Below, in pieces: positions 1 through 11,100 of a stretch of 64,000 bases of DNA (the stretch's first letter is position 1; each line of letters begins with the position of its first letter). The notes below the pieces were generated by a model. That model was not told the DNA's origin. It was given only the letters and a program-made list of their open reading frames with translations, and made no database searches. Location of the stretch: positions 930,001 through 994,000 of the forward strand of contig RQOL01000658.1 of the NCBI GenBank assembly GCA_013076295.1, in the 5' to 3' direction. The translations under genes and the position numbers were made by a program. This DNA is from Sanderia malayensis. Taxonomy: Eukaryota; Cnidaria; Scyphozoa; Semaeostomeae; Pelagiidae.

Positions 1-16
1 ACTGTTTTCATTCCAG

Positions 17-936
17 GGATAACAAAACTTGGATTGACAGAAATGTGTATCACATTCAGGGGGCAAAAAACAGTGTGTGGTGAGCCGAAATTGCCCAACG
101 AATGGGTGGCAACGTTGGTATTCATTGTGATTGGCATTATCCTGATCACCCTGGCATTACTCATGATCTTCTTCTCACTGTGGAATGAAAATTTGCTTGC
201 TGTAGCTCGTTGGATTTCTTATTCTGGGAGTGAGTTTGCATTTCAAGATAATTTACTTCACTACATCTACACCCATATCAATACATCCATACCCATATCA
301 TCCCCCTTGGTTTTGTGTTAATGATGTAAGGCTTTACAAAGTAATTTTATAGAAGTAGAAGAAATACTTTGAAAAACCAATCTGATTTACCATGAAGAAG
401 CCACAGACCTAAAATTAAAAACCTGAAAACCATAACAACAAAAAATCTCTAAAATTTATAATCTAATTGTAAGTTATTAAAATCCAACTCTCTCTCTTTC
501 TATGTGCCATATTCTTTCAGAACGTGGGCAGTCATGGTTTTCCACAAATTTCTATCCCAAAATCCCAAAAGTCAATTGTACAACAAGGCAGTCCATCAAG
601 CAACCAAATTTTTATTAAATTCAGATGTTTTCATGGGTGGTTTATATCAAAATTCCACTCTTTTATAGTTGATACAATGTCATTTGGAAGAAACTTTGAT
701 TGTTGCAAGAAGATTTTAATAAATATTTTTTATTTCTTCCAGCTGTGCTGTTTTGTGTGGCTGCAGTTATGTTTCCCTTTGGCCTTTACATCCCAGAAAT
801 CGGAGGAGAAGCTTACAAATTGACAAGTGACACTAAAATAGGCTTCTCGTATTATTTATTTTTTACAGCAGTATTTTTCTCTGCAATGTCTTGCTCACTA
901 AACAATCTTTTTGCTTTGCACTTTAACTTCCTATGA
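17..936 (+). CDS. MOSMO: MOSMO-like modulator of Smoothened, last two exons (5' end outside window)
   Basis: Two exons are visible, 17-229 and 743-936, joined through a split Thr codon; a 3' splice AG lies at 15-16 and a GTGAGT donor at 230. The product resembles vertebrate MOSMO: a cysteine-bearing extracellular loop, the PKLPNEWVATLVFIVIGII membrane segment, then the AVMFPFGLYIPEIGGEAYKL stretch and a last hydrophobic segment, ending at the same relative point as the human protein. MOSMO is a small four-pass membrane protein that lowers surface Smoothened and so damps Hedgehog signalling; that role is known from vertebrates and inferred here. The first membrane segment and start codon must lie upstream of base 1. 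Family assignment is from recalled similarity. Confidence 0.85.
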
Positions 937-1458
937 TTCTTTTATACATTATTAATTACCATGAAACTTTTGTATATAGTATCGTAATAGCTAAATATCT
1001 CAGAGGAAATATTGTAATTTTTACCATCTTTAAGCAGGTAGATTTTAACAGTATTTGAAGAACTCTATCAGTTTAATGTGTCATATTTTGAATGTGATAA
1101 ATATTTGTGTTTTTGTTCATTTCCTGGTATGTTTAAATCACATGTAATATCTTTTTCTGTTTTTACACTCCTGGGTAGTTTTAAATGCCACTACTGCTTT
1201 GTTTTAGCATGTTGTTGTTTCATTCATTAACAACACCTTTTTGCACCAGCCAATTGGATTTCCTGGACAAGTCTTGCAGCACCTGAACTCTACATCAGCC
1301 AGCACTTTCTGATGCAAGCTATTGCCTTATGTATCTTAAAATAATTGCGGGAAACCAGGGGGTTACTGTAAGATTGATAACTTACCCCCCCTCTCAATAT
1401 TTTTCATTACCGAGTGCTGCATTGTGGGTGTGAAATCATTATCCAACACACGAGCAAA
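937..1458. other. Intergenic: MOSMO 3' region and TMEM11 upstream region
   Basis: About 520 AT-rich bases with no coding signal. It should hold the MOSMO 3' UTR and the TMEM11 promoter. I see no convincing TATA box, repeat or RNA gene. Confidence 0.5.
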
Positions 1459-2288
1459 ATGGCCGACGACGAGGAAGAGGGCCTAACCTCAATGGTTGAT
1501 GGCGGCAGTCTTTGCGTAGACACAGCAGAAGACAGGTATTGTGAATTCATTATTTATATTTATGAATTGATTGCTAAATGACCTTACACGAAGCCTATTA
1601 CTTTATGAAAAGAATTCCGAGGTGTAAATGCAAAAGGGCCTAGCTGTGATATGGCTTTGCTCCTTTCCTTGGCATGTGCTAGTGCTTATACAGCTTGAAT
1701 GGCCGAGCTGAAGAAGAACATGAAAGTTGTTTTGGGGTAGTTTTCTGATGTTCTTAGTTCTATTGCAGTGAATGGAGTGCTACACCAGAATACATAGTTA
1801 TAAGAGAAGTATTTGGCTCAGAAGATCCAGATACATATTCAGAAGAACAACTAGAAGATGCTTTGGAGGATGAAATCACCTACATTGTCATCGAACCAAG
1901 CAGAGTAGGCAACGAAACGTCAAAATGGATTCTGTTGGGGAATTTCCTCCACAAGACAACAGTGCTGGCTGGATTAGGCTGCTTGTCATCTGGACTCTTG
2001 CTGCCGACAAAGTATAGAAATTACATCTGTATTCCTCTTGGTGTAATGAGCTTATCAAGTGTCCTAATCTACGGAATGTCGTGGCAGTATGATCCCTGTT
2101 GCAAGTACCAAGTAGAGCACAACCCACGGACATTGGAGAAACTTCACATTGACAATCTAAATTTATCATCAGTTGTGGTTCTCACCCGGCGGGATGATAA
2201 ATATAGGAAAAGACTGCATAATTGTATAGCCTTAGCAGTTGCTAGTTATTTTGGATGGAATTTATATAAATGGTACTGTGAATCATAG
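1459..2288 (+). CDS. TMEM11: Transmembrane protein 11 (mitochondrial inner membrane morphology factor)
   Basis: Two exons, 1459-1535 and 1769-2288, joined at a split Ser codon, give 198 aa (human about 192). The start ATG (aaaATGgcc) opens an acidic leader. Conserved TMEM11 blocks follow: YIVIEPSRVGNETSKWIL, a central pair of hydrophobic helices, the SWQYDPCCKYQVEHNP block and the C-terminal VVVLTRRDDKYRKRLHN segment. In animals TMEM11 sits in the mitochondrial inner membrane, associates with MICOS and BNIP3-type proteins, and controls cristae and mitochondrial shape. The gene is tail-to-tail with the endonuclease IV gene, 482 bp away. The intron is short (233 bp). Confidence 0.93.
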
Positions 2289-2613
2289 GAGGAGCTGTTC
2301 GATTTTGTGCTTTGAAAGGTTAAGGTTAGCCAGTGTTATTACTTTCAATGGCAAGCACCTCTTTAGGCCTCAAATTTTCTGTGATCATCCCAGAATATGC
2401 AATTTGAAAACGATGGACATCCACATATGGCAATTTCCCAATGTAACAACCTAGCTATATTGCAAATGATAGCGCATCTGGCATCTTATTAAGTTTGCCA
2501 TTTTGTTCGTGTTTTAAATTGATTTTATTTGCCATGTAATTTTTGCGAGCAATGTTAGTTTTAACTCTTCTGTTAACCTTTGTACTGTGATGTTATGTTG
2601 TGGTGTTAATGAG

Positions 2614-2619
2614 ATTAAA
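2614..2619 (+). terminator. Candidate TMEM11 polyadenylation signal (ATTAAA)
   Basis: ATTAAA lies 326 bp past the TMEM11 stop and is followed by T/G-rich sequence. It is the common variant of AATAAA. No cleavage site can be seen directly. Confidence 0.35.
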
Positions 2620-2770
2620 TCAGTTTTAGAATATAGCCCAAGCGCACTTTGTTGTTTTGCATGTTTTCACACTCAATTGAGAAGAATTGTGGCATTTATA
2701 TCTTCAAGATTAAGTAAAAAATAACAGCATTACTTACCATTAATTTCCATCTGTGATAATTTAAATTTGC

Positions 2771-4187
2771 TTAATTTTGTCCAACCAGTGAATACAGCTT
2801 GCTGATTTCTCTACCGTAATCTGTTTCTGGTGTCTCTAGGATCATTGGTATGCCATTAAATCTACTGTCGTTCATCAGAGCTTTGAAGCCTCCAAGACCA
2901 ATCTTTCCATGACCTATGTTCTCATGTCTGTCCAAGTGACAAGCACAGTCACCTTTCGAATCATTCAAATGAACTGCTCGAAGATATTTCATTCCGATTA
3001 TTTCGTTGAACAAATGCATAGTGTGATCAAAAGCTTCTTTTGATGATACATCATACCCTGCTGCAAAAGCATGGCAGGTGTCAAAGCAGACACCAACTCG
3101 ACTCTTGTCCTCAACTTGATCAATTATGGCTTTGAGCTCTTCAAACTTTCCTCCAATCTGGCCAAAAAATTAATAGTATTCAATACTGAATTTATAAGAT
3201 TTCGTCCTTCAAAAATGTCTATGAGGTCCCAGGTAAAAGTGGGGGGGGTATAAGAGCCCTGGGGGAGTAATTCTGGATCCCAAAAAACTTTAACTTAGGT
3301 ACTAATGGCCCTGACCCCCAAACAACCCTTTCATACTTGGGCTTAAATCATAAAATAAAATTATGCAATAAAGTAAATAGCTTAGAAAACAAGAAGACAC
3401 TGCAAAACCTCCAAACGAAACTTACAGTATGCCCCTGGCAGCACATATTCTCAATCAATGTGGTGACATAGTTTGTTTCCTTGTGAGCAGCGTTAATACT
3501 CTCTGCAATCCTTTCTATTCCTTCGTCTTTTGATATACCACCACATGTTGAGCCAGGGTGGAAATTGTACAGTGTCAATCCGAGTTTTTCACACCTCTTC
3601 AGCTCGTCAACCAACGCAGCTCTACTTTTTGCGAGCGTTTCTTCATTCGCTGACGCACAATTCATTAGATAAATTCCGTGTGGCAGTATAAATTCAGGAG
3701 AAAACTTTCCATCTTTGCATGCTTGCTTGAACAGCTCCGCTTGTTCATCCTGTAATGGCTTTGCATTCCATTGTCTCTGATTTCTTAGAAACAACCCAAA
3801 CGATTTCGCACCAATTTCCAAAGCATTAGCTATTGCATTGTGAAGTCCACCCGAAACTGAAACGTGGGCTCCAATGTATTTCACTTGCGACTGACTGGAA
3901 ACTTGCTTAAAATCTTCAACAACATTTGATTTAGAATCTTTAGAAATGACTGGAGAGTTTCTCGCTACTTTATTGTCAAATTTTATTCTTGCTTTCCTTT
4001 CTTGCTTCTTCCCTTCTTCAAGGTTGACTTTACTTTGCTTAGGAGGAGACAGGCAGGCTGCCTGTCTTGTGCTTCGCCTCAAGGATATTCTTGTATCTAG
4101 AAAATCACTTTCTATGAGTATTTTCGGCTTCTTTTGCTTTGATAAATCTCCGCTTTCCTCGACATCAATCTTCTTCTGCTTCGGCAT
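2771..4187 (-). CDS. Endonuclease IV-type AP endonuclease (Nfo/APN1 family)
   Basis: Two exons, 3426-4187 then 2771-3157, encode 382 aa. After a Lys/Arg/Ser-rich head of about 85 residues, probably nuclear or mitochondrial targeting, the TIM-barrel starts at KYIGAHVSVSGGL and runs to the stop. All nine metal-ligand motifs of the family are present: LPHGIY, NFHPGST, IENMCC, FDTCHAF, AVHLNDS, HLDRHE and ILETPE. The enzyme cuts the backbone 5' of abasic sites and trims blocked 3' ends in base-excision repair, using three zinc ions. The upstream TTG codons were rejected in favour of the first ATG. Vertebrates have lost this family; nematodes, yeasts and early-branching animals keep it. A broken partial copy lies at 8032-8220. 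Confidence 0.93.
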
Positions 4188-5143
4188 TTTGCTTCCTTCG
4201 CACGTGGTGTTCAAAACTTTCCACGCTTCACTTCACTCAGTCGAAAAGTGTTGTTGTAGTTTCCCGCCACATTTCGTCATTATGCACCAGACCTCTTAAA
4301 ACGCAAGAATTCACGGCCACCTCCATGCGTGGATGGCAGTGTTTACACTATTGTCTCAAAATGCATTCTAATAAGAACTGACAGAAAAAGAAATACAAAT
4401 AACTATCAATACCCCAATGCAAAAAATTATTTTTATTATTATTATTATTATTCGGTAAAATTGTATTCTCAGCATATTGATGAAATTAAGAAGCAAAGGT
4501 TATAAACATGGACCTACTAGGCTACAAATGTCCAATTAATGTTAGCTGTAGTCACTTTTCACAAATGAAAATCTATCCTGTTATGGTCATTCGCCCATTA
4601 TAGTGAGACAATGCATGAGCAATTTCAGTCCATATATGTAAAATTATGCAAAATTATGGGACATCATGCTAATTATGCTACATAAATTGTCAACTTCACA
4701 CAGCGTTTGTCATGTTTGTCATATCGGTGTTTAAGTTTTAAATGTTAAAATGTGATAATGTGAAATACTGAGTTGGCGGGAGCATAGGTTGCGTTTTGTA
4801 GTGCAAATTTGATATTCAGCAAATAAGAATCAAAACTCTAGTACTTGTAAAATTGCTCTTAAGAATGTTTACTGACTCATAATTGTAAATGACTCACTGG
4901 GAAAACTTTCACGCAACCTACTTCTCGCCTTTTCGAGCAAAAAAATAAGAGTTTTAATTTAAAAAAATATTCGAATATTCATTTATTCATTCGCGAAATG
5001 CAAACACCCCAGCGTTCCATGACAATAATATGAAAGCTACACATACAAAATATAAAAAATTACACATGATAAATAAAAAAATTCATCAACCTCTGGTCAC
5101 CATCAACATCTTCTAACCGGTTAATACCGGTTCGTGAACCGCT
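4188..5143. other. Intergenic between endonuclease IV start and anoctamin stop
   Basis: AT-rich, no credible coding exon. It contains a short ATT microsatellite (about 4430-4451). On the minus strand an AATAAA (4982-4987) lies 157 bp past the anoctamin stop and is the likely anoctamin polyadenylation signal. Confidence 0.5.
4982..4987 (-). terminator. Candidate anoctamin polyadenylation signal (AATAAA)
   Basis: TTTATT on the plus strand reads AATAAA on the minus strand, 157 bp beyond the anoctamin stop codon. Confidence 0.35.
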
Positions 5144-8100
5144 TTACAGCATCTGGGTGTTGGTTTTGGTGAGATCGGCCTTGCCTTCGTTATGCATAGC
5201 CCCACCAGTGGCAGCACGTGGTTTTCTTAACCCAGTCTCTTCTTTATGCTTCTTTTCCTTCTTCTTGGCGAGGAAGTTCTCGCGCTTGATTTTCAAATCG
5301 AGGCTCTTCGGCATGTCGGGTATGATGTAAGCAATCGTGCGCGCAATCAGGGTGATGAACCATTGGAATGCGAACACGAAGGCCAGTCGAGCTGCAAGTA
5401 TCACCCAGTAACGTTCGCTGTAGTTGTACGGCTGCATTGGATCATGGTATCCAGGGTATCTGAAAAAATGACACATTCGTGTGACTATGGAAATTATCCC
5501 ACTGCAATTGCAGTGAAACTTGCTAATACGGTCACTAACGGCCCACAAAAAACTTGTGCTATTAACGGGACTCTTTATAATGTAGTTGCTTTACCAAAAA
5601 AACAGCCACCATAACGTGATGACATGTCTCAAACACAATGGCCGTATGGCAGGGAAGAACTGTATACCTGTGATCCGTTTCAATGTGTTATCCACTGACT
5701 GCTCTATATGTACTTACAGTAATAATTCTATTAAGCCCCAGAGGCTAACTAAAAACTCGATGTTCGAAAGGAGGCAGACCTAATCGAGAGGGAGGCTATT
5801 TCGAGTTGAAGAGCACAAAATCTCTACTTCGATTTATTGTTCGCAATATCGCTGTAGATATACTAGCCGCGACTCTTGTTTACCCAGCAAGGATTAAAAC
5901 TGATTCTCCAGGGATTGAACGAGCAAAAAGATAGGGAAACAATGTAGCGAGTCTAACATCAAAGTGTGACCATGTAAACTGAACATGGATACGACAAACA
6001 TACCTGCAGAACGGCTTGGTGTAGTTGACAGTTAAAGTGGGATTCTCAGGCAACGAGCTGTTTGAATAGTCGCTGATGTTGAAGTGAGACAAGCTGAAAT
6101 CAACGTAGCCAGTAAGATCACCGCTCGGGCTGTATCTGTAGGCGTAAACCAACTTGGGAATGAGCTCAGACGTGAATGCCAACACGAACCCATTCACAAG
6201 TACAGACAACTGAAAAAGACATTAACAAAAGTATTAACAAATACGTCAACAAAAGGTATTAAAACGTCCAGCTGCATGCAGGCGTAAATGGTCGCTTGTA
6301 AAAACTGTTGGTAATAGTAAGTAACAGTTTTTTAATTTAACTTATTTGAATTCTGTAGGTATTAATGATGTACAGTCAACTCTGTTTAATTCGAACACCC
6401 TTGGGAAGCGTGAAAATGTTCGAATTACAAAAAGCTCGAATTATAAAGGTTTGTTTTATAAGAGTTGGTTCATTAGTGATCCTTGAAGGGACGGAGAATT
6501 TCGTTTGAATTAGATAGAGTTCGAATTACACGACTTCGAACTATGCAGATTTGACTGTACCTCTTCACAATAAGCTTACCTCTGTTAGAGTGGCAAGAAT
6601 GTAGAACCAGGCACCAATGTCTTCGGCTCTTTGTGCAACAGGACGTCGGAAGTTGCTGATGAAGTTGATAGCATCAAGGCGAATCTCAACAATATTGTTC
6701 AGCCAGGCGAAGAAAGGAGCCAATGGGAATGCGGCTACAAACATGGTTACAAAACCATACTGCAGAACTGTGAAGCAAATAGATGAGGTAATAAGAGTTT
6801 GGTGGCAAAATGCTTGTGATGATCATTGGAGAAAGGAGTAAACCATAGTAGTAAAGTTAGGAATAACAAGGGTAGTTAGTTTACCAATTTCAAGGTATTG
6901 CCAGAAAAGAGACAAATCGTTTTGCTCTTGAAGGTCAAAGTCCAACTCCCATCTCGGTCTTGCTGCAGCGTACTTGCTTGCTTGACGACCCTTCAGTTTC
7001 TTCATAACCCATCTTTGGAAAAAAAATACAAAAATATATCAGAAAAATGTATTTAACTTTAACAAATTCTTATCCTTTAACTGTACATTAGACTATCTTC
7101 ATTTTATCCTACTTTTAACTTATTTCAACCACAACGATTGTCAATAGGTAGGATAACAGGTCCTTGAACGATAACAGATAGTTTTACGTCTGTTATTACG
7201 TCAACCTATCAAAATATTAATAATTATTATTATTATTAGGACCATCGCTAAGTAAAGCCATAGGTGGCAGAAGCAGGGCAAAATGTTCGGGGGCTCAGAA
7301 GGGAAATTTAAGGCCATGCGGCGGAAAACAATAAAACAGAGTTGGCACCTTTTTAAGGGCAAAAGGAGTAGCTGTCCCGGTTGTTCAGGTGCTCACTTGA
7401 TAAACCAATTAATTGAAAAATTACGGTAAAAGCTCCATTGAGCCTTTTGTATTAAACCCCGCCCCGTCTCTAATAAACCCTGCCCTGGAATCTCCAAAAT
7501 TAACTAAACCCTTCTGTAGCTTAATAAAGCTTTCATGGTAAGTTATTCGTGTAAACATTACGTACGGGATTCCGATTTCAATGACGTTGCCGATGAACTG
7601 TTGACCGACCATGATGATAATCAATTGGACACAGAGTTCCAAGAAGCAGCCCTGAGCGGAGCAGCCTTCAAATCTGAATGCGGTGGTGCCACCGAAGCGC
7701 TTGAATTTGCCTGGCGAGCCGACAAAGAATTCGCTCTTGAAGAAGGCGACATAGAACACGGAGGCGTAGGTATTGACGAACTGGAACCAGAACATCTTGA
7801 CAGTGAAGCTGTCCTCGTAGTCTGTCTGGGTGCGCGGGTTTTCCCAATTGGTGAGCATCGTCGCCACGCGTTGGTAAACGAATTTGAGAATGTTAATCAC
7901 CAACAAGTTAATACAAGCGGCAGTCGCTATAAAAAGGAACATAAAAAAATTAAAGAAATATACTTTTGAATGCACTTGGAATCAAAATATAACACGTTTT
8001 GAGGACAGCCGTGAAAATTGGTATTCAAATTGCCAAAATAGTTTCCATATTTGCACGCCTATTTAAACAGTTCTGCCTGTTCATCTGGCAATGGTTTTGG

Positions 8101-11100
8101 ATTCCAATGTCTCTGATTTCCTAAAAACAGCCCAACAAATTTTGCACAAATTTCCAAAGTATTTACTACTGCATTGTCAAGTTCATTGGAAACAAAAGCA
8201 TGTGCTCCCAGGTTTTTCATCTGCAGTTTCCCGCAGGAAAACTAGAAAATTTGCCACATCGGAGTAGTTGTCATACGTCAAGATTGCATTGTGGCGATAC
8301 GTACCTGCGACGACAATTTTGGCACGGGTCCTGATCTGTTGTGAATCGACGGAAAGTAGGATGGCGTAGATGGCAGCACGGTAAACAATGACACTTGCGA
8401 CACCAGCCAGAACAAGGATGATGAAAAAGATGACAATGCCAATCGCACCAGCCAACCTCGGGACCTTCTGCCTGGCAGGCATGTACGGCTCCATCATCTC
8501 AGTCACAGGATTCTTCTTCAAGGTGGTAACCCGTGCGAGGTACTCGGGTCGGGGTCGCTCCTCTTCCTCTTCAAAATCCATCGTGTGCCACTCGTAGGCG
8601 AGCGTGACCTGCTTGCGCTTCCAAAACTCCAGGAAGAACACTGCCCAGAAGGACATGAACAGGGCGAAAAACAACGTCGCCTGGTTGTCGAAGAAATGCG
8701 TCACTTTGGAGTAGAGACATGCCGTCTTACTGAGCAGGTAATACGAGCAGAGCTTGTCGCACAATGGGCACATGTAGAAATCGCTTCCTTTTTTCGGGTT
8801 GCATATCTCGTTGACGGGCGTGTAGTTGAAAGCACTACCCACGCCGTACAGAAAACATATGAAACCGACAATGGCAGCGGGTAACAGCAGCATCGTGTAG
8901 AAGCCGAGCCAGGCGAAATACAATGCCACCTTTTCGCCAAAGTACTCCTTGATTGCAGGTATCGGCTGGTACTTGAAGATGCGCTTCATCTGGGCCCAGT
9001 CGTTGTGCAAGCGGTGACGATCATTCTGGGCCTCATCTGTGGATTCGTGTAGTCGGCCATCGTGCAGTGGGTACTGCGCCACGAAGCCACCCTTGTGAAC
9101 CAATGAATCAATGCCGATGTCAAGGTTTTCCTCGCCAAATTTAATCTGCTCCAAAACGTAGTAGACCAACCTGCGGGTGAATAGAGCAATGTTTTATCAA
9201 ACAACTATGCAAAACACAATTACAATAAGAGCCAGCTTTTAAAAACCAATGGATTAAGAATCGTCAAGCTGATATTTCTGCTGAGAACAGCAAATGGAGA
9301 CGCAAAAGGATATCGTATTTGACAAGTGTAAGCTGCATGCAAAATGGCTCTAACCCTTGTGCTTTATATGTCTTTCGTGCAGTGACGGATGAGTTTCGGT
9401 ACCTCGAGGCCTATAATCTACTTATAGAATTCTCTTCTCACAACACATTGCAAAACAACCTGTAAAAAATTCACGTCAATACAATAACAAAATAATTACA
9501 AAACAATTGTCGACTCACCTGCTTCGCTCAGCTGAAGAAAAGAACTCGGTTTGGTCGCTTGAGCCAATAAAATCCCGCAGTCTGTTTTTGTGGAATGTTG
9601 CCACAAAGAAATTTGGCTCTTCTTTCACGGTTTTGTCTCTAACAACAAACGGGTCACTGCGCTTGATTGCGTTATTGACGCTGGGGAGGTGCTTCTCGAA
9701 CCAAGTTTTGATTTCCACATCGTTCTCTTGAATTGGCATTTTCATGTGCATGTCCTCGGCAATATCGCACAGCAACTCAAATGGTGCATGGATCTTTAAA
9801 AAATGGCGCACGTCTTCATCCTGACAAAGAAATGAAACAATCCACTCCTTGTTGGTTGTCATGGCGTAGATAGGTAATTTTATAGAGGGGGCGAGAAATT
9901 CAGATATTCCGACAAAAATTTAATAAACATTTTTGTTTCTTCAAGACTATGAATATAAGATAATGAAATTAGCTAGAACTGAGCGTAAACAGAAGATATA
10001 TATTTTCCGACAAGATCAGCAATTTTCCGACAAAACGGCAGTTTAGCTCTACAGGAGGGTTTTTCGTCCCCTCTGACTCCCTCTATCTACGCCACTGCAT
10101 ATACAGTTGTCTATAATATTGCAACGTATCAACGTATCATACAAGGCTTCTACACTCTATTTAAACTTCACGAACCTGTAAATTGTATAATACTGTTGAA
10201 GAATCTCAATAGGTTGGCACGGTTAATCAAGTCTAAAAAGTTTTCAAAAAGTGTAGGTATCCCTTCAAACTCCACTAGTTTCGTGTATTCAATACTTTTC
10301 ATTCGATATTTGAAACCGAGACCTCATTACCTCGAACTGACTTTCCAGGGTGTTTGGTAAGACTAAGCTGCTTTGTGCAATCAAAATTCACAAAACCATC
10401 AAATCTCGATATATCACGACAACACGATAAACGTATGCGGGAGGCTGGTATATTGGATAAATTCTAAAACGCTTACCACGAAATCGTGAAATTAAAAAGT
10501 TCAACGAGGCCTTTAATGGTTACTACAAGTTCGATTGTAGAAATATAAATAATCATTTAATATCCCAAATCCACAGGCAACTGATCTGGATTAAAGGGAT
10601 TATACATCCAAAAAATGACCTATCGTTTTATTTTGCTGAAATGAGAAGAAAAGATACGAAAGGCACTGTAATGTGACCCAGTCAGAAGTGTTTTCTGACT
10701 AACATATGTTTTTTGAAGTTCAAAGCCACCCATGTTTGTAGAAACTGATGACGTCACAGTGATGACATGACGAAATCGAATTGAGTGGGAATGTATGGGG
10801 AAATTCGACCTTGCATTACTGTTTTTTTAATAACTTGAGGTAGCGCAGAGCGATCTGAATTCTCCCACCAGTGGCTGAAATCTCAATGTTTTCCTTACAT
10901 CAAAAGCCAATTTTCGTTGCTTTTGACCAAACATAGGATTTACAATAAATTTATGAAAAAATAAAATTTTCAAAATTTGCCGAGGTGGGATTTCTTAGAT
11001 TTTGAAATTCAGAGTTTCGAAAGGTAATAATTAACGACCGCGCTTCACTGTGATATTACAATTTCTACAAAAATGTTGTTTAAATTTCCTACTTTGTCAA

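Noticed and set aside
8032..8220. A second functional endonuclease IV gene
   Set aside because: Only about 55 codons remain, with an in-frame stop and none of the metal ligands.
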